Shown here one piece after another: positions 32,452 through 40,859 of a stretch of DNA of 64,000 bases. The notes under the pieces were generated by a model. It saw nothing but the letters and a program-made list of their open reading frames with translations. It did no database searches and was not told the origin of the DNA. Origin of the DNA: Gammaproteobacteria bacterium (lineage in GTDB: Bacteria > Pseudomonadota > Gammaproteobacteria > Nevskiales > Nevskiaceae); contig JAPLSB010000015.1 in the NCBI GenBank assembly GCA_026398875.1, positions 62,001 through 126,000 on the forward strand, given 5' to 3'. The number at the start of each line of letters is the position of its first letter. Within the stretch, counting starts at the first letter, position 1. Position numbers and translations under genes: made by a program.

Positions 32452-33500
32452 GCGCATCGCATGAATGGATGCCAGAGGGTGCACGGCGAACCGCGCGGGT
32501 GAATTCGTTCAGTCATTTCCTGGTGCGGCAGACGGCCTATCGCGCACGCTTCATCGCGATGGGGACCGAGGTCACGATCACGGTTGCGTCCGATCGCCGT
32601 TCCAAGGCGTCAGTCGAGTGGGCGATGAACGAGGCGCGCAAGCAGCTCATCGACTTTGGTCGCGATGCCTGGGCCTGGGGTGCTGGTGCCGTGGCGGATT
32701 TCAATCGGCAACTGGCAGCAGGCGGCCAGGCGGAGATTCCACCGCACCTGCACGGCCTGTTCGCCAAGGCCTGGGATATCCACCGCAGCAGTGGCGGTCT
32801 GTTCGAGCCGCGGCTGGCCGCACTGATACGGCTATGGGGTTTCGACGATCCCGCAAGGATGCGCCGCGCGCCGCCCGAAGCCACGGAAATCGCCCGGCTG
32901 CACGAGGCGCTCAGGGCAGCGCCGTCATTCGATGGCGGCAAGCACTACGGCCCGGCGCCGCAGACGGGTTGGGATTTCGGCGCACTGGGCAAGGGTTACA
33001 TCGTCGACAAGGCGATCGAAGTGCTGGTCAGCGCCGGTCATGTCAACGCCTTCATCGACGCGGGTGGTCATGTTGCCGTGCGCGGCTCACGTGACGACCG
33101 CCCGTGGCGCACCGGCATTCGCGACCCGTTCGAGTCTGGCGAGCAGGCCTACGTGCTGGCCAGTGTCCAGCCAGGCGATGCTTCGGTGGTCACGCATGGC
33201 GATGATCAGCGTGGTTTCGAGTTCGAAGGTCGACGCTATTCGCATCTGCTCGACCCGGCGAGCGGCTGGCCGGTGCACGGCCTGCGAGCGCTGACCGTGG
33301 TCCACGAGGACGGTGCGCTGGCCGATGCCGCCGGCGCGGCCTTGTTCGTTGCCGGCGCCGAGGCGTGGCCGGCGTTGGCGGCGCGGCTGGGATTGCGACG
33401 CGTGCTGGCCTTGAACGCCGATGGCACGGCCTGCGTCACGCGCGCGCTGGCAAGCGCGTTGTCGTGGAAGCGCGCGATACCGGTGCGGCTGGTCGACTGA
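32448..33500 (+). CDS. apbE: FAD:protein FMN transferase
   Basis: A 350-residue ApbE-family enzyme that transfers FMN from FAD to a Thr in exported flavoproteins. It shows the RFIAMGTEVTITVASD N-terminal strand, FEPRLAALIRLWGF, DFGALGKGYIVDKA (FAD-binding) and the metal-binding HLLDPASGWPVHGL. No clear signal peptide or lipobox is seen at the chosen start, so it may act inside or at the membrane; ApbE enzymes are more often exported. The target is almost certainly the FMN-binding protein two genes upstream. It is the last gene of the operon. Confidence 0.93.
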   Translation: MSASHEWMPEGARRTARVNSFSHFLVRQTAYRARFIAMGTEVTITVASDRRSKASVEWAMNEARKQLIDFGRDAWAWGAGAVADFNRQLAAGGQAEIPPHLHGLFAKAWDIHRSSGGLFEPRLAALIRLWGFDDPARMRRAPPEATEIARLHEALRAAPSFDGGKHYGPAPQTGWDFGALGKGYIVDKAIEVLVSAGHVNAFIDAGGHVAVRGSRDDRPWRTGIRDPFESGEQAYVLASVQPGDASVVTHGDDQRGFEFEGRRYSHLLDPASGWPVHGLRALTVVHEDGALADAAGAALFVAGAEAWPALAARLGLRRVLALNADGTACVTRALASALSWKRAIPVRLVD

Positions 33501-33823
33501 AGGCGCGCCGGCACCGGGCGGCGGCGACGTCGTGACCGAAGTTGCCGTACTGCGGATGCCCGCGCGGGCCCGCAGCGGCGCTGGCGTTCCGCCACTGGCC
33601 GGCGTCCGGCAGTGCTCAGCGCGACCGCCAGGATCCGGAACAAGCTCCGAGCAAGACCGTTGCCCGGAACCGCCGTTCGGCTGAACGGCGCGTACACGGC
33701 TGCGCGCCGCGCGATCGAGCCCCCTGAGGCGCAACTAATCGTCGCGCCGCCGCTTGGCAGTGCCGCCGCTTGGCTCTAAGCTCTGGCTATACAAAACCTA
33801 TTCAATACGGATACGCCACGCCG
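33501..33823. other. Gap between apbE and the MerR-type regulator
   Basis: 323 bases with no supported gene. A perfect 8-bp hairpin (CGCCGTTC 33671-33678 with GAACGGCG 33683-33690) has no U tract. The last 60 bases become AT-rich and hold the direct repeats described separately. Confidence 0.5.
33788..33808 (+). promoter_or_regulatory. Direct repeats upstream of the MerR-type regulator gene
   Basis: TATACAAAAC and TATTCAATAC are repeated in the same orientation with an 11-base period, one helical turn. They lie 16-36 bases upstream of the start codon. CarH/LitR-type regulators bind 11-bp direct repeats, so this may be an autoregulatory site. Confidence 0.4.
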
Positions 33824-34810
33824 ATGCCTGCCAACCCGACGAACCAAGTGGCGACGCCGCCCGACAGCGGTCTGTACCGAATCGCCGCCGTGTCATCGCT
33901 GACCGGCATTCCGGTGCCGACGATCCGCATCTGGGAGCTGCGCTATCAGGCGGTGCAGCCGGTGCGCAGCGGCGGCAACAGTCGGCTGTATGCCCGTGCC
34001 GATGTCGATCGCCTGCTGCTGCTGAAGGCGGCCGTCGATGCCGGCTTCCAGATCGGCACCGTGGCGCAGCTGAGTGACGGGCAACTTCGCGAGCGTATTC
34101 AGGCCGTGCCCTACCGGCCGGCAGCGGTAGCGAGCGGGCGCGCGCAGGCGGTGGTCGTCGGCGAGTTGCTGGCCACGCGACTGGCCGCTGTGGACAACGG
34201 TGATGCGCTGGACATCGCGGCAGTCGTCGGCGATCTCGACAGTCTGCCGGCAGCGTTGCCGAAGGCCGACTGCCTGCTGGCCGAACTGGCGACGCTGACT
34301 ACGAGTGCCGTGCAGGCGCTGCGCCGCGCGCGCGTGGCCGTACGGCCGCAGGTGACGATCGTGCTGTACAGCTACGCGACGCGACGCACGCTGGCGCAGC
34401 TCGGCGAGGAGGGTGTGATCGCCCTGAGCGCGCCGTCGGACCCGCTGCATCTGCTGCGCGTATGCCGGCTTGCCTGCGGCAGCGAGGATGGTGGCCGCTC
34501 GCTGATCGAACGGCTGTTGCGGTCGCCAGCGGCGCCGCGCCGCTATGACCCGCTGTTTCTGGAGAGCTTGCGCGACATGCCGTCGCAAGTGCAGTGCGAA
34601 TGCCCGAATCACCTTGCCGAGCTGCTCGGCAGGCTCGGCGCGTTCGAGCAGTACAGCCTCGGTTGCGAAAGCCGCAATCAGGCCGATGCGCACATCCATT
34701 CGCGGCTGTACGCCGCCGCCGCGCACTGCCGTGAGGTGCTCGAGCACGTGCTCGGTGAAGTGCTGGATCACGAAGGCATCGCCCAGCCGGCAGGCGGGGC
34801 GGCCGCATAA
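33824..34810 (+). CDS. MerR-family regulator, CarH/LitR-like
   Basis: A 328-residue regulator. Residues about 13-82 are a MerR helix-turn-helix domain: YRIAAVSSLTGIPVPTIRIW, the WELRYQ motif and RLYARADVDRLLLLK, closest to the CarH/LitR subgroup that controls light-induced genes. The C-terminal 240 residues are alpha/beta-like but lack an ExHxxG B12-binding motif that I can see, so a cobalamin photosensor role is uncertain. The start at 33824 is chosen over 33770 because the latter would place the direct-repeat promoter region inside the coding sequence. No carotenoid or photolyase genes are adjacent. Confidence 0.82.
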   Translation: MPANPTNQVATPPDSGLYRIAAVSSLTGIPVPTIRIWELRYQAVQPVRSGGNSRLYARADVDRLLLLKAAVDAGFQIGTVAQLSDGQLRERIQAVPYRPAAVASGRAQAVVVGELLATRLAAVDNGDALDIAAVVGDLDSLPAALPKADCLLAELATLTTSAVQALRRARVAVRPQVTIVLYSYATRRTLAQLGEEGVIALSAPSDPLHLLRVCRLACGSEDGGRSLIERLLRSPAAPRRYDPLFLESLRDMPSQVQCECPNHLAELLGRLGAFEQYSLGCESRNQADAHIHSRLYAAAAHCREVLEHVLGEVLDHEGIAQPAGGAAA

Positions 34811-34813
34811 AAA

Positions 34814-34832
34814 AGCCGGCACGAGGCCGGCT
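34814..34832 (-). terminator. Hairpin directly after the MerR-type gene
   Basis: A perfect 7-bp stem (AGCCGGC / GCCGGCT, loop ACGAG) preceded by a run of A that reads as a U tract only on the minus strand. On the plus strand it is followed by GAAGATTT. It may act for both strands; no minus-strand gene needs it. Confidence 0.45.
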
Positions 34833-34891
34833 GAAGATTTCATGGGCTACTTGGGGGAGCAGCGGCGGCAAGATGCCGGGCTGCCCAAATG

Positions 34892-34920
34892 TTGTCAAGG
34901 TTTAGAGTAGCTTTTAGGTA
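34892..34920 (+). promoter_or_regulatory. Candidate sigma-70 promoter upstream of the PNPOx-like gene
   Basis: TTGTCA and TAGGTA with a 17-base spacer lie in a short AT-rich stretch 160 bases upstream of the coding sequence at 35080. The gap 34833-35079 holds nothing else that I can identify. Confidence 0.35.
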
Positions 34921-35079
34921 AACAAAGATTGATTTGTCCGGGAAACTCTGCGAAGGTGCAATCAGACCGGTAAGAAGTAGCGCCACGCGGGCTGGTCGGG
35001 GCGGCGGTCAACGCGGCCCGGCGGCACGGCCTGGATCTTCGTCGCGGCGCGGTCATCGAATACGCAGAGGAGCGCAGTC

Positions 35080-35721
35080 ATGCTGCAAGTCATCGGATCG
35101 CAAACGTCGAACATCCCGGACGCATTGCCGCTGCACGGCTTCGACGAGGACGCCGCCTTCCTCGAGTACCTGCTCGACGATGTCTGGGACATCCTTGCGC
35201 AGGGCGTTCGGGTGAGCTTCGCGGCGGCGCACACGCCGACGTTGGCCACCGTGCGCAACGGCATCCCGACCGTCCGCACCGTGGTGCTGCGTGCCGTGTC
35301 GCGCAACACCGCGATGATCTTCGTCCATGCCGATCGTCGCAGCGGCAAGGTGCAGGAACTGAGCGTGCAGCCGGCCTGCTCGCTGCACATCTACGATCAC
35401 GGCAGACGCGTGCAGCTGCGGATCGAGGCACATGCCAGCGTCCACGTCGATGACGAGATCGCCGACGGCGAGTGGACGCGGCTGCGCAATCAGTACCGCG
35501 CCCAACTGCGACGCGCGGCAGCGGCCGGTGCGGCTCAATTGCTGCCGGAGCCGGGCATCGATGATGTCGATGGCCTCGCCGAAGCCGGACGTCGCGAAGA
35601 CTTTGCAGCGATCGCCTTGCATGTGTCGGCGATCGAGTGGCAGCACATCAGCTCGCGCGGTGCGCAGCGGGCGCGCTTCGAGATCGGCGAAAGCCCGAGC
35701 GGTTTCTGGCTCGACGTCTGA
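35080..35721 (+). CDS. Pyridoxamine 5'-phosphate oxidase-like flavoprotein
   Basis: A 213-residue protein with the FMN-binding split-barrel fold of the PNPOx family. It shows TVRNGIPTVRTVVLRAVSRN, MIFVHADRRSGKVQEL and a C-terminal WQHISSRGAQRARFE that matches the PNPOx C-terminal segment (usually W...RLHDR). It lacks the exact catalytic residues of PdxH that I would expect, so it may be another flavin-dependent oxidoreductase of the superfamily. It is monocistronic and convergent with cysS, separated by a small hairpin (35728-35745). Confidence 0.8.
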   Translation: MLQVIGSQTSNIPDALPLHGFDEDAAFLEYLLDDVWDILAQGVRVSFAAAHTPTLATVRNGIPTVRTVVLRAVSRNTAMIFVHADRRSGKVQELSVQPACSLHIYDHGRRVQLRIEAHASVHVDDEIADGEWTRLRNQYRAQLRRAAAAGAAQLLPEPGIDDVDGLAEAGRREDFAAIALHVSAIEWQHISSRGAQRARFEIGESPSGFWLDV

Positions 35722-35752
35722 AGCGCGGGCGGCCGCAGTGCCGCCTGGCGTC

Positions 35753-37129
35753 TCAGACGCGACGCCAGCGCTGGCCGTCCTTCGAGTCCTCGATCAGCAC
35801 GCCGCGTGCCTTCATCGTGTCGCGAATGCGGTCGGCTTCCGGATAGTTCTTCGCGGTCTTGGCGGCAATGCGCGCCGCCAGTGCGGCCTCGATCTCCGCT
35901 TCGTCCGGGCCGTCGCCGGCACTGCTGGCTGATTGGCTGAACCAGGCCGCCGGCGTCTGCTGCAGCAGGCCGAGTACGGCGCCCGCATCCTTGATCTGAG
36001 CCACCAGCGCGGTACGCTCGCCGAGATCGACAGCCTTGTTGAGCTGCTTCGCCAGCTCGAACAGCTCGGCCAGCGCGGCCGGCGTGTTCAGGTCGTCTTC
36101 CAGCGCAGCGATGAAGGCCGCGGGCGCCACGGCGTCGCTGCCTGGAACGTCGCCGGCGTCGCGCAGCGCGCCATACAGGCGATCGAGCTTGCGCCGTGCA
36201 TCGGCCAGCGCCTCGTCGTTCCAGTCCAGCGGCTGCCGATAGTGGCCGGTCAGCAACGCCAGCCGCACCGCTTCACCCGGTGCGGTCTTCAGGATCTCGC
36301 GAATCAGCTTCACGTTGCCGAGCGACTTCGACATCTTCTCGGCGTCCATGGTCAGGAAGCCGTTGTGCAGCCAGTAGCGCGCGAAGGTCTTGCCATCGTG
36401 CGCGGCCGTCGACTGGGCGCGCTCGTTCTCGTGATGCGGAAAGACCAGATCGTGGCCACCGCCGTGAATGTCGATGGTGTCGCCGAGCAGCGCTTCGGCC
36501 ATCGCCGAGCACTCGATGTGCCAGCCCGGACGACCACGGCCCCACGGCGATGGCCAGCCCGGCTGGTCGTCGGTTGACGGCTTCCAGAGCACGAAATCGC
36601 CGGCGTCCTTCTTGTACGGCGCGACTTCGACGCGGGCGCCGGCGATCAGCTCGCGGCGGTCACGCTTCGACAGCTCGCCATACCCGGCGTAGCTCGCGAC
36701 GTTGAACAGCACGTGGCCTTGGGCTGCATAGGCCGAGCCGTTGGCGATCAGCCGCTCGACCATCGAGATGATGTGCGCGAGGTGTTCGGTGACCTTCGGC
36801 TCGAAGGTCGGCCGCAGCACGCCAAGCGCGTCGAGATCCTCGTGATAGATGTCGGTGTAGCGGCGGGTGATGACGCCGATCTCCACACCTTCCTTCGCTG
36901 CCGCCGCATTGATCTTGTCGTCGATGTCGGTGATGTTGCGGGTGTAGTCGACGCGCGGATAACGGCGACGCAGCACGCGCGCCAGCACGTCGAAGACCAC
37001 GGCCGGCCGGGCGTTGCCGATATGCGCGAACGAGTAGACGGTCGGGCCGCAGACATACATCGTCACCCGCTCCGGATTCAGCGGGACAAACGCTTCCTTG
37101 CGGCCGGACAGGGTGTTGTGCAGTTGCAT
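35753..37129 (-). CDS. cysS: Cysteinyl-tRNA synthetase
   Basis: A class I aminoacyl-tRNA synthetase of 458 residues (E. coli about 461) that charges tRNA-Cys. It contains MYVCGPTVYSFAHIGNARP, with the zinc-ligand Cys and the HIGH-like motif; further zinc ligands in ECSAMAEALLGDTIDIHGGG; and EKMSKSLGN, the KMSKS loop. The C-terminal DALR-type helical domain ends in the typical RIRDTMKARGVLIEDSKDG. The start at 37129 (MQLHNTLSGRKE) is canonical; the frame continues upstream but the added residues are unlike any CysS. Confidence 0.98.
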   Translation of the reverse strand: MQLHNTLSGRKEAFVPLNPERVTMYVCGPTVYSFAHIGNARPAVVFDVLARVLRRRYPRVDYTRNITDIDDKINAAAAKEGVEIGVITRRYTDIYHEDLDALGVLRPTFEPKVTEHLAHIISMVERLIANGSAYAAQGHVLFNVASYAGYGELSKRDRRELIAGARVEVAPYKKDAGDFVLWKPSTDDQPGWPSPWGRGRPGWHIECSAMAEALLGDTIDIHGGGHDLVFPHHENERAQSTAAHDGKTFARYWLHNGFLTMDAEKMSKSLGNVKLIREILKTAPGEAVRLALLTGHYRQPLDWNDEALADARRKLDRLYGALRDAGDVPGSDAVAPAAFIAALEDDLNTPAALAELFELAKQLNKAVDLGERTALVAQIKDAGAVLGLLQQTPAAWFSQSASSAGDGPDEAEIEAALAARIAAKTAKNYPEADRIRDTMKARGVLIEDSKDGQRWRRV

Positions 37130-37240
37130 GGGGGTTCGATCAGGAAAAAGCCGCGCAAGGATAGCGATGAGGCGCGGGTCTTGCAGTCGCAGCCGTGCTG
37201 CCGGCGACAATGCCGGCTGGACTCGCTGACGCGTACGGAT

Positions 37241-37882
37241 ATGACGCTCGATACCTGGTTGGCCTTCTTCGTTGCCGCGTGGCTGATCTGCCTGTCGCCC
37301 GGCCCGGGCGTGCTGTCCTGCGTGACCGCTGGCTTGCAGCATGGCCTTCGCGCGGCGCTGTGGAACATCGCCGGCCTGCAGGCCGGCGCCACGGTGACCT
37401 TGATCGTGGTTGGCGTCGGTCTCGGTGCCGTGCTGGCCGCGTCGCCGCTGGCGTTCACCGCGATCAAGTGGTTCGGCGCCGCCTACCTGGTCTATCTCGG
37501 CGTGCAGCAATGGCGCTCGTCGGAAGCGCCGATCCGGGCGCCGGAGGAGTCAGCACCGGGGATCGCGGCGGCGAATGTGTCGCGAACGCTGTTCGTCAGA
37601 GGGCTGATCGTCAACTCGACGAATCCCAAGGGCATCCTGTTCACCGCGTCGGTGCTGCCGCAGTTCATCGACCCGCAGGCGCCGCAGCTGATCCAGTTCG
37701 TGATCGTCTGGTGCACGCTGCTGTTTACCGACGTCTGCTGCATGAGCGGCTATACGGCGCTCGGTCTGCAGGCGCTGCGCGGGCTGCAGAATCCAGTCGT
37801 CGCGCGGTGGACCAACCGCGTATTTGGCGCCCTGTTCGTGCTGGCCGGTGTCGGCCTCGCGGTATTCAAGCACGCCGCCTGA
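37241..37882 (+). CDS. LysE/RhtB-family amino acid exporter
   Basis: A 213-residue inner-membrane protein with five to six hydrophobic segments. The LysE/RhtB signature CLSPGPGVLSCVTAGLQHG near residue 17 and NPKGILFTASVLPQFID in the second half are clear. The family exports amino acids or derivatives such as homoserine, threonine or lysine; the substrate is not readable from sequence. It is divergent from cysS and ends at a strong bidirectional terminator shared with the gene to its right. Confidence 0.9.
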   Translation: MTLDTWLAFFVAAWLICLSPGPGVLSCVTAGLQHGLRAALWNIAGLQAGATVTLIVVGVGLGAVLAASPLAFTAIKWFGAAYLVYLGVQQWRSSEAPIRAPEESAPGIAAANVSRTLFVRGLIVNSTNPKGILFTASVLPQFIDPQAPQLIQFVIVWCTLLFTDVCCMSGYTALGLQALRGLQNPVVARWTNRVFGALFVLAGVGLAVFKHAA

Positions 37883-37910
37883 GCCCGCGGAGTCGCGAAG
37901 CGACCGAAAC

Positions 37911-37938
37911 GAAAAAGACCGCCGAAGCGGTCTTTTTC
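37911..37938. terminator. Bidirectional intrinsic terminator
   Basis: A perfect inverted repeat, GAAAAAGACCGC and GCGGTCTTTTTC, around the loop CGAA. It supplies a U tract on both strands and serves the convergent LysE-family and repeat-protein genes. Confidence 0.93.
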
Positions 37939-37955
37939 ATGCTGCCGATTACGAA

Positions 37956-38360
37956 TCAGTCCCGGCGGTCGGCCCGGTTCTGCTGGCGTCGGGTCTGACG
38001 CTCGGCGCGATTGCCCTGGCGCAGCCCCTGGCGCTCGGCCCGATTGCCCTGACGCTCGATCTGGCGTTCGGCCCGGTTGTCCTGACGGTCACCAGCGCGG
38101 CCCTGGGCCTCGTCGACCGCGTCGCGCGCGTTCTGATAGCGGCCCTCGTTGTTTTCCTGAATGCGGTCGACGGCTTCGGCGCGGTTGCCTTGGCGAAATT
38201 CCTGGCGGTCGGCGCGATTGCCCTGCCGTTCGACCTGGCGCTCGGCACGATTCTGCTGGCGCTTGGCCTGACGTTCGGCGGCGCTGTCGGCCGAGGCTGC
38301 GGTTGCGGTCAGTGCCAGCAGGGCAGCGGCAACGATCGACGTGATGACATTCTTGTTCAT
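37956..38360 (-). CDS. Exported Arg/Gln/Asn-rich repeat protein
   Basis: A 134-residue protein with a signal peptide (MNKNVITSIVAAALLALTAT, cleavage ASA-DS). The mature part is built from about ten copies of a five- to eight-residue unit of the form RQxNRAERQ (for example RQQNRAERQVERQGNRADRQ), interrupted by DRIQENNEGRYQNARDAVDE. It is strongly basic yet includes regular Glu/Asp, and it is probably helical or disordered. I do not know its function. A purine-rich ribosome site precedes 38360. The repeat structure would make its length unstable by slippage. Confidence 0.8.
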   Translation of the reverse strand: MNKNVITSIVAAALLALTATAASADSAAERQAKRQQNRAERQVERQGNRADRQEFRQGNRAEAVDRIQENNEGRYQNARDAVDEAQGRAGDRQDNRAERQIERQGNRAERQGLRQGNRAERQTRRQQNRADRRD

Positions 38361-38490
38361 GGTGGCTCTCCTTCGGGGATCGGGTGCTGCTTCGGTCGCG
38401 ATCAGGCAGTGCGAGCGGCCCAGCAACGCCGACTTTAGCCAGGGCGCCTGAACGCAGGCTGAGTGCCCGTTGCCGCCGCCGACGATCTGG

Positions 38491-39063
38491 TCAGTCGGCA
38501 GGCGTCGTGGTCACTTCCGGGCGCCGACCGTAACGGGTCATCAGATCCAGCGTGTGGATGCCCTCGACACCCTTGGCGCGGTCTTCGAAGAAGAACTTGA
38601 GGCTGTGCCAGATGGTCGGGAACGCGATGTCATCCCATGGAATCTCGTCCTCGCGCATCAGCCGGGTTTCCGAGCTTTCCGAGGTCACGGCATGGTGCGG
38701 GCTGCGCATCTGCCCGCGGTAGATCATGTAGATCTGCGACACGTAAGGCACGTTGATCACGGCCAGCAGCCCGCCGATATCGACTTCGGCCTGCGATTCT
38801 TCCAGCGTCTCGCGGGCCGCGCCCTGGGCGCTGGTCTCGCTCATCTCGAGAAAGCCGGCCGGGAAAGTCCACAGGCCGAAGCGCGGTTCGATGTTGCGCC
38901 GACACATCAGCACCTTGTCTTCCCATACCGGCACGCAGCCGGCGATCACCTTGGGGTTCTGGTAGTGGATGGTCTCGCAGGCCGGGCAGACGGCGCGCGG
39001 CAGATGGTCGCCAGGCGGGATGTGGTGATCCACGGCGTGGCCGCAGGCAGAGCAGAATTTCAT
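38491..39063 (-). CDS. Nudix hydrolase with N-terminal zinc ribbon
   Basis: A 190-residue protein. Four Cys in FCSACGHA and AVCPACETIHYQNP form a zinc ribbon like that of NudC-type NADH pyrophosphatases. The Nudix box follows as GFLEMSETSAQGAARETLEE, with the metal-binding REtxEE core intact. It should hydrolyse a nucleoside diphosphate linked to another group; the substrate is unknown, and the diagnostic SQPWPFPxS motif of NudC is absent. It is monocistronic as far as can be seen. Confidence 0.88.
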   Translation of the reverse strand: MKFCSACGHAVDHHIPPGDHLPRAVCPACETIHYQNPKVIAGCVPVWEDKVLMCRRNIEPRFGLWTFPAGFLEMSETSAQGAARETLEESQAEVDIGGLLAVINVPYVSQIYMIYRGQMRSPHHAVTSESSETRLMREDEIPWDDIAFPTIWHSLKFFFEDRAKGVEGIHTLDLMTRYGRRPEVTTTPAD

Positions 39064-39194
39064 GCGGTCGATGCGGGTGGGGGACGCGAAACGGCGTCCG
39101 TCGTGAGGTTATCAGAGGCCTTCGCCCTGCGGCCTCCGGATCCGCGCTTTCCTTAAGCCGGCAGGCATCATCAACGCCAGTCTTCCTTCGAACA

Positions 39195-40349
39195 ATGCCC
39201 GCCATGAACCGATCCCTGCTGTCGATGGCCATCGCACCGCTGCTGCTGTCCTGCGCCGTGTCTGCGGCTCAGCCGCGCGACACGCCGGCAGCAGCGGCCG
39301 ATGCGGCCTTGCCGTATCGGCTGAAAGTGGTCGCGGAAGGCCTCGAGTTTCCGTGGAGCCTCGCCTTCCTGCCCGATGGCCGGATGCTGGTCACCGAACG
39401 TCCAGGCCGGCTGCGGATCGTCGCGGCCGATGGCGCGCTGTCGCCGCCGGTCACCGGCGTGCCGCCGGTATTCGCGCAGCGCCAGGGCGGCTTGCTGGAC
39501 GTGGTGCTCGATCCGGCTTTCGAGCAGAACCGCTGGGTCTACCTGTCCTATGCCGAGCCGGATGGCGCCGGGCTGGCCGGTACGGCCGTCGCCCGCGGCA
39601 AGCTGGTCGGCAATGCGCTGGAAGCGGTGGAGGTGATCTACCGGCAGGTGCCGAAGTCCGAGGGCGGGCTGCATTTCGGCTCGCGGCTGGCATTTGCGCC
39701 GGACGGCACGCTGTTCATCACCCAGGGCGACCGCTACCTGCACAAGGATCTGGCGCAGACCCTCGACAACGATTTCGGCAAGACCGTGCGGATCCATCCG
39801 GACGGCTCGATCCCGACCAACAATCCGTTCGTCAAGACGCCCGGCGCGCGACCGGAGATCTGGTCCTACGGCCACCGCAACATGCAGGGCGCGGCGATCC
39901 ATCCGGTGACCGGCGCGCTATGGACCCACGAGCACGGCGCGATGGGTGGTGACGAGGTCAATCTCGATCAAGCGGGCAGGAACTATGGCTGGCCGGTGAT
40001 CACCTGGGGCATCAACTACGACGGACAGCCGATCGGCATCGGCAGTGAGAAAGCGGGCATGGAACAGCCGCTGACCTACTGGAAGCCGTCGATCGCGCCG
40101 AGCGGCATGGCTTTCTACACGGCCGACAAGTTTCCGGGCTGGCGCGGCAACCTGTTTGTCGGCTCGATGAAGTTCGGCTACCTGAATCGCATCGAGCTGG
40201 ACGGCACGCGGGTGATCAACGAGCAGCCGCTGCTGAAGGAACTCGACGCCCGGATCCGCTGCGTGCGGCAGGGACCGGATGGGTTCCTCTACGTCACCAC
40301 GGATTCGCCGACCGGCGCAGTGCTGCGCCTGGAACCGCCGCGCCGCTGA
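39195..40349 (+). CDS. Exported PQQ-dependent sugar dehydrogenase family protein
   Basis: A 384-residue protein (381 if the second ATG at 39204 is used) with a signal peptide ending near VSAAQP and a six-bladed beta-propeller of the soluble glucose dehydrogenase (GSDH/YliI) family. Blade motifs include FPWSLAFLPDGRMLVTERPG, HFGSRLAFAPDGTLFITQGD, RPEIWSYGHRNMQGAAIHP and LWTHEHGAMGGDEVN, which include residues that bind PQQ and calcium in the family. It probably oxidises an aldose sugar in the periplasm. No PQQ synthesis genes are in the window. It is convergent with exbD across a U-less hairpin. Confidence 0.92.
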   Translation: MPAMNRSLLSMAIAPLLLSCAVSAAQPRDTPAAAADAALPYRLKVVAEGLEFPWSLAFLPDGRMLVTERPGRLRIVAADGALSPPVTGVPPVFAQRQGGLLDVVLDPAFEQNRWVYLSYAEPDGAGLAGTAVARGKLVGNALEAVEVIYRQVPKSEGGLHFGSRLAFAPDGTLFITQGDRYLHKDLAQTLDNDFGKTVRIHPDGSIPTNNPFVKTPGARPEIWSYGHRNMQGAAIHPVTGALWTHEHGAMGGDEVNLDQAGRNYGWPVITWGINYDGQPIGIGSEKAGMEQPLTYWKPSIAPSGMAFYTADKFPGWRGNLFVGSMKFGYLNRIELDGTRVINEQPLLKELDARIRCVRQGPDGFLYVTTDSPTGAVLRLEPPRR

Positions 40350-40351
40350 AC

Positions 40352-40376
40352 CGGCCGCGACCTTGCGTCGCGGCCG
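40352..40376. other. Strong hairpin without U tract between convergent genes
   Basis: A perfect 10-bp stem (CGGCCGCGAC / GTCGCGGCCG, loop CTTGC) lies between the stop codons of the PQQ-type dehydrogenase and exbD genes. Neither strand has a T run after it. Confidence 0.7.
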
Positions 40377-40391
40377 AATACCGCGAACCGC

Positions 40392-40859
40392 TCAGGGAAC
40401 CGGGACGATGCCCGCTTCGCCGCCGCCCGCGCCGAGCTTGGCGGACTTCAGGCTGACCTTCGAGAAACCCGAAGCGCTGACCAGGCCGATCAGGTCGACG
40501 ACGCGGCCGTAGTCGATCTTGGCATCGCCCTGCACGAACACCAGCTGGTCGGGATCGATCGCCGACAGCTTGATCAGCTCCGGCTGCAGGGATTCCGGGG
40601 TGACCTGGAAGCGCGCGACCTGGTCGGCAGTGATGAAGTAGTTGCCGGCGGCATCGATCTCGACGACCGTCGGTTCCTTCGGGTTCTCGGCCGGTGTCGA
40701 GCTTGCCTTCGGCAGGGTCACCGGCAGCTGCGACATCATCAACGGCGAGGTCACCATGAAAATGATCAGCAGCACCAGCATCACGTCGACCATCGGGGTG
40801 ATGTTGATTTCGGCGACCGGCGACAGGGCGTCATCGCCGTAATGCTTTTTCTTGGCCAT
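40392..40859 (-). CDS. ExbD/TolR-family protein without an adjacent ExbB
   Basis: A 155-residue inner-membrane protein with a short cytoplasmic N-terminus, one membrane helix carrying the proton-path Asp (NITPMVDVMLVLLIIFMVTS) and a periplasmic domain (KEPTVVEIDAAGNYFITADQ, YGRVVDLIGLVSASGFSKVS). Such proteins work with an ExbB/TolQ pentamer to energise TonB, Tol-Pal or gliding-type machines. Here the gene stands alone, divergent from the nucleotidase gene, with no exbB or tonB in the window. It could complete a motor encoded elsewhere, possibly for the TPR cluster at 19.7-25.2 kb; this is speculation. Confidence 0.93.
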   Translation of the reverse strand: MAKKKHYGDDALSPVAEINITPMVDVMLVLLIIFMVTSPLMMSQLPVTLPKASSTPAENPKEPTVVEIDAAGNYFITADQVARFQVTPESLQPELIKLSAIDPDQLVFVQGDAKIDYGRVVDLIGLVSASGFSKVSLKSAKLGAGGGEAGIVPVP

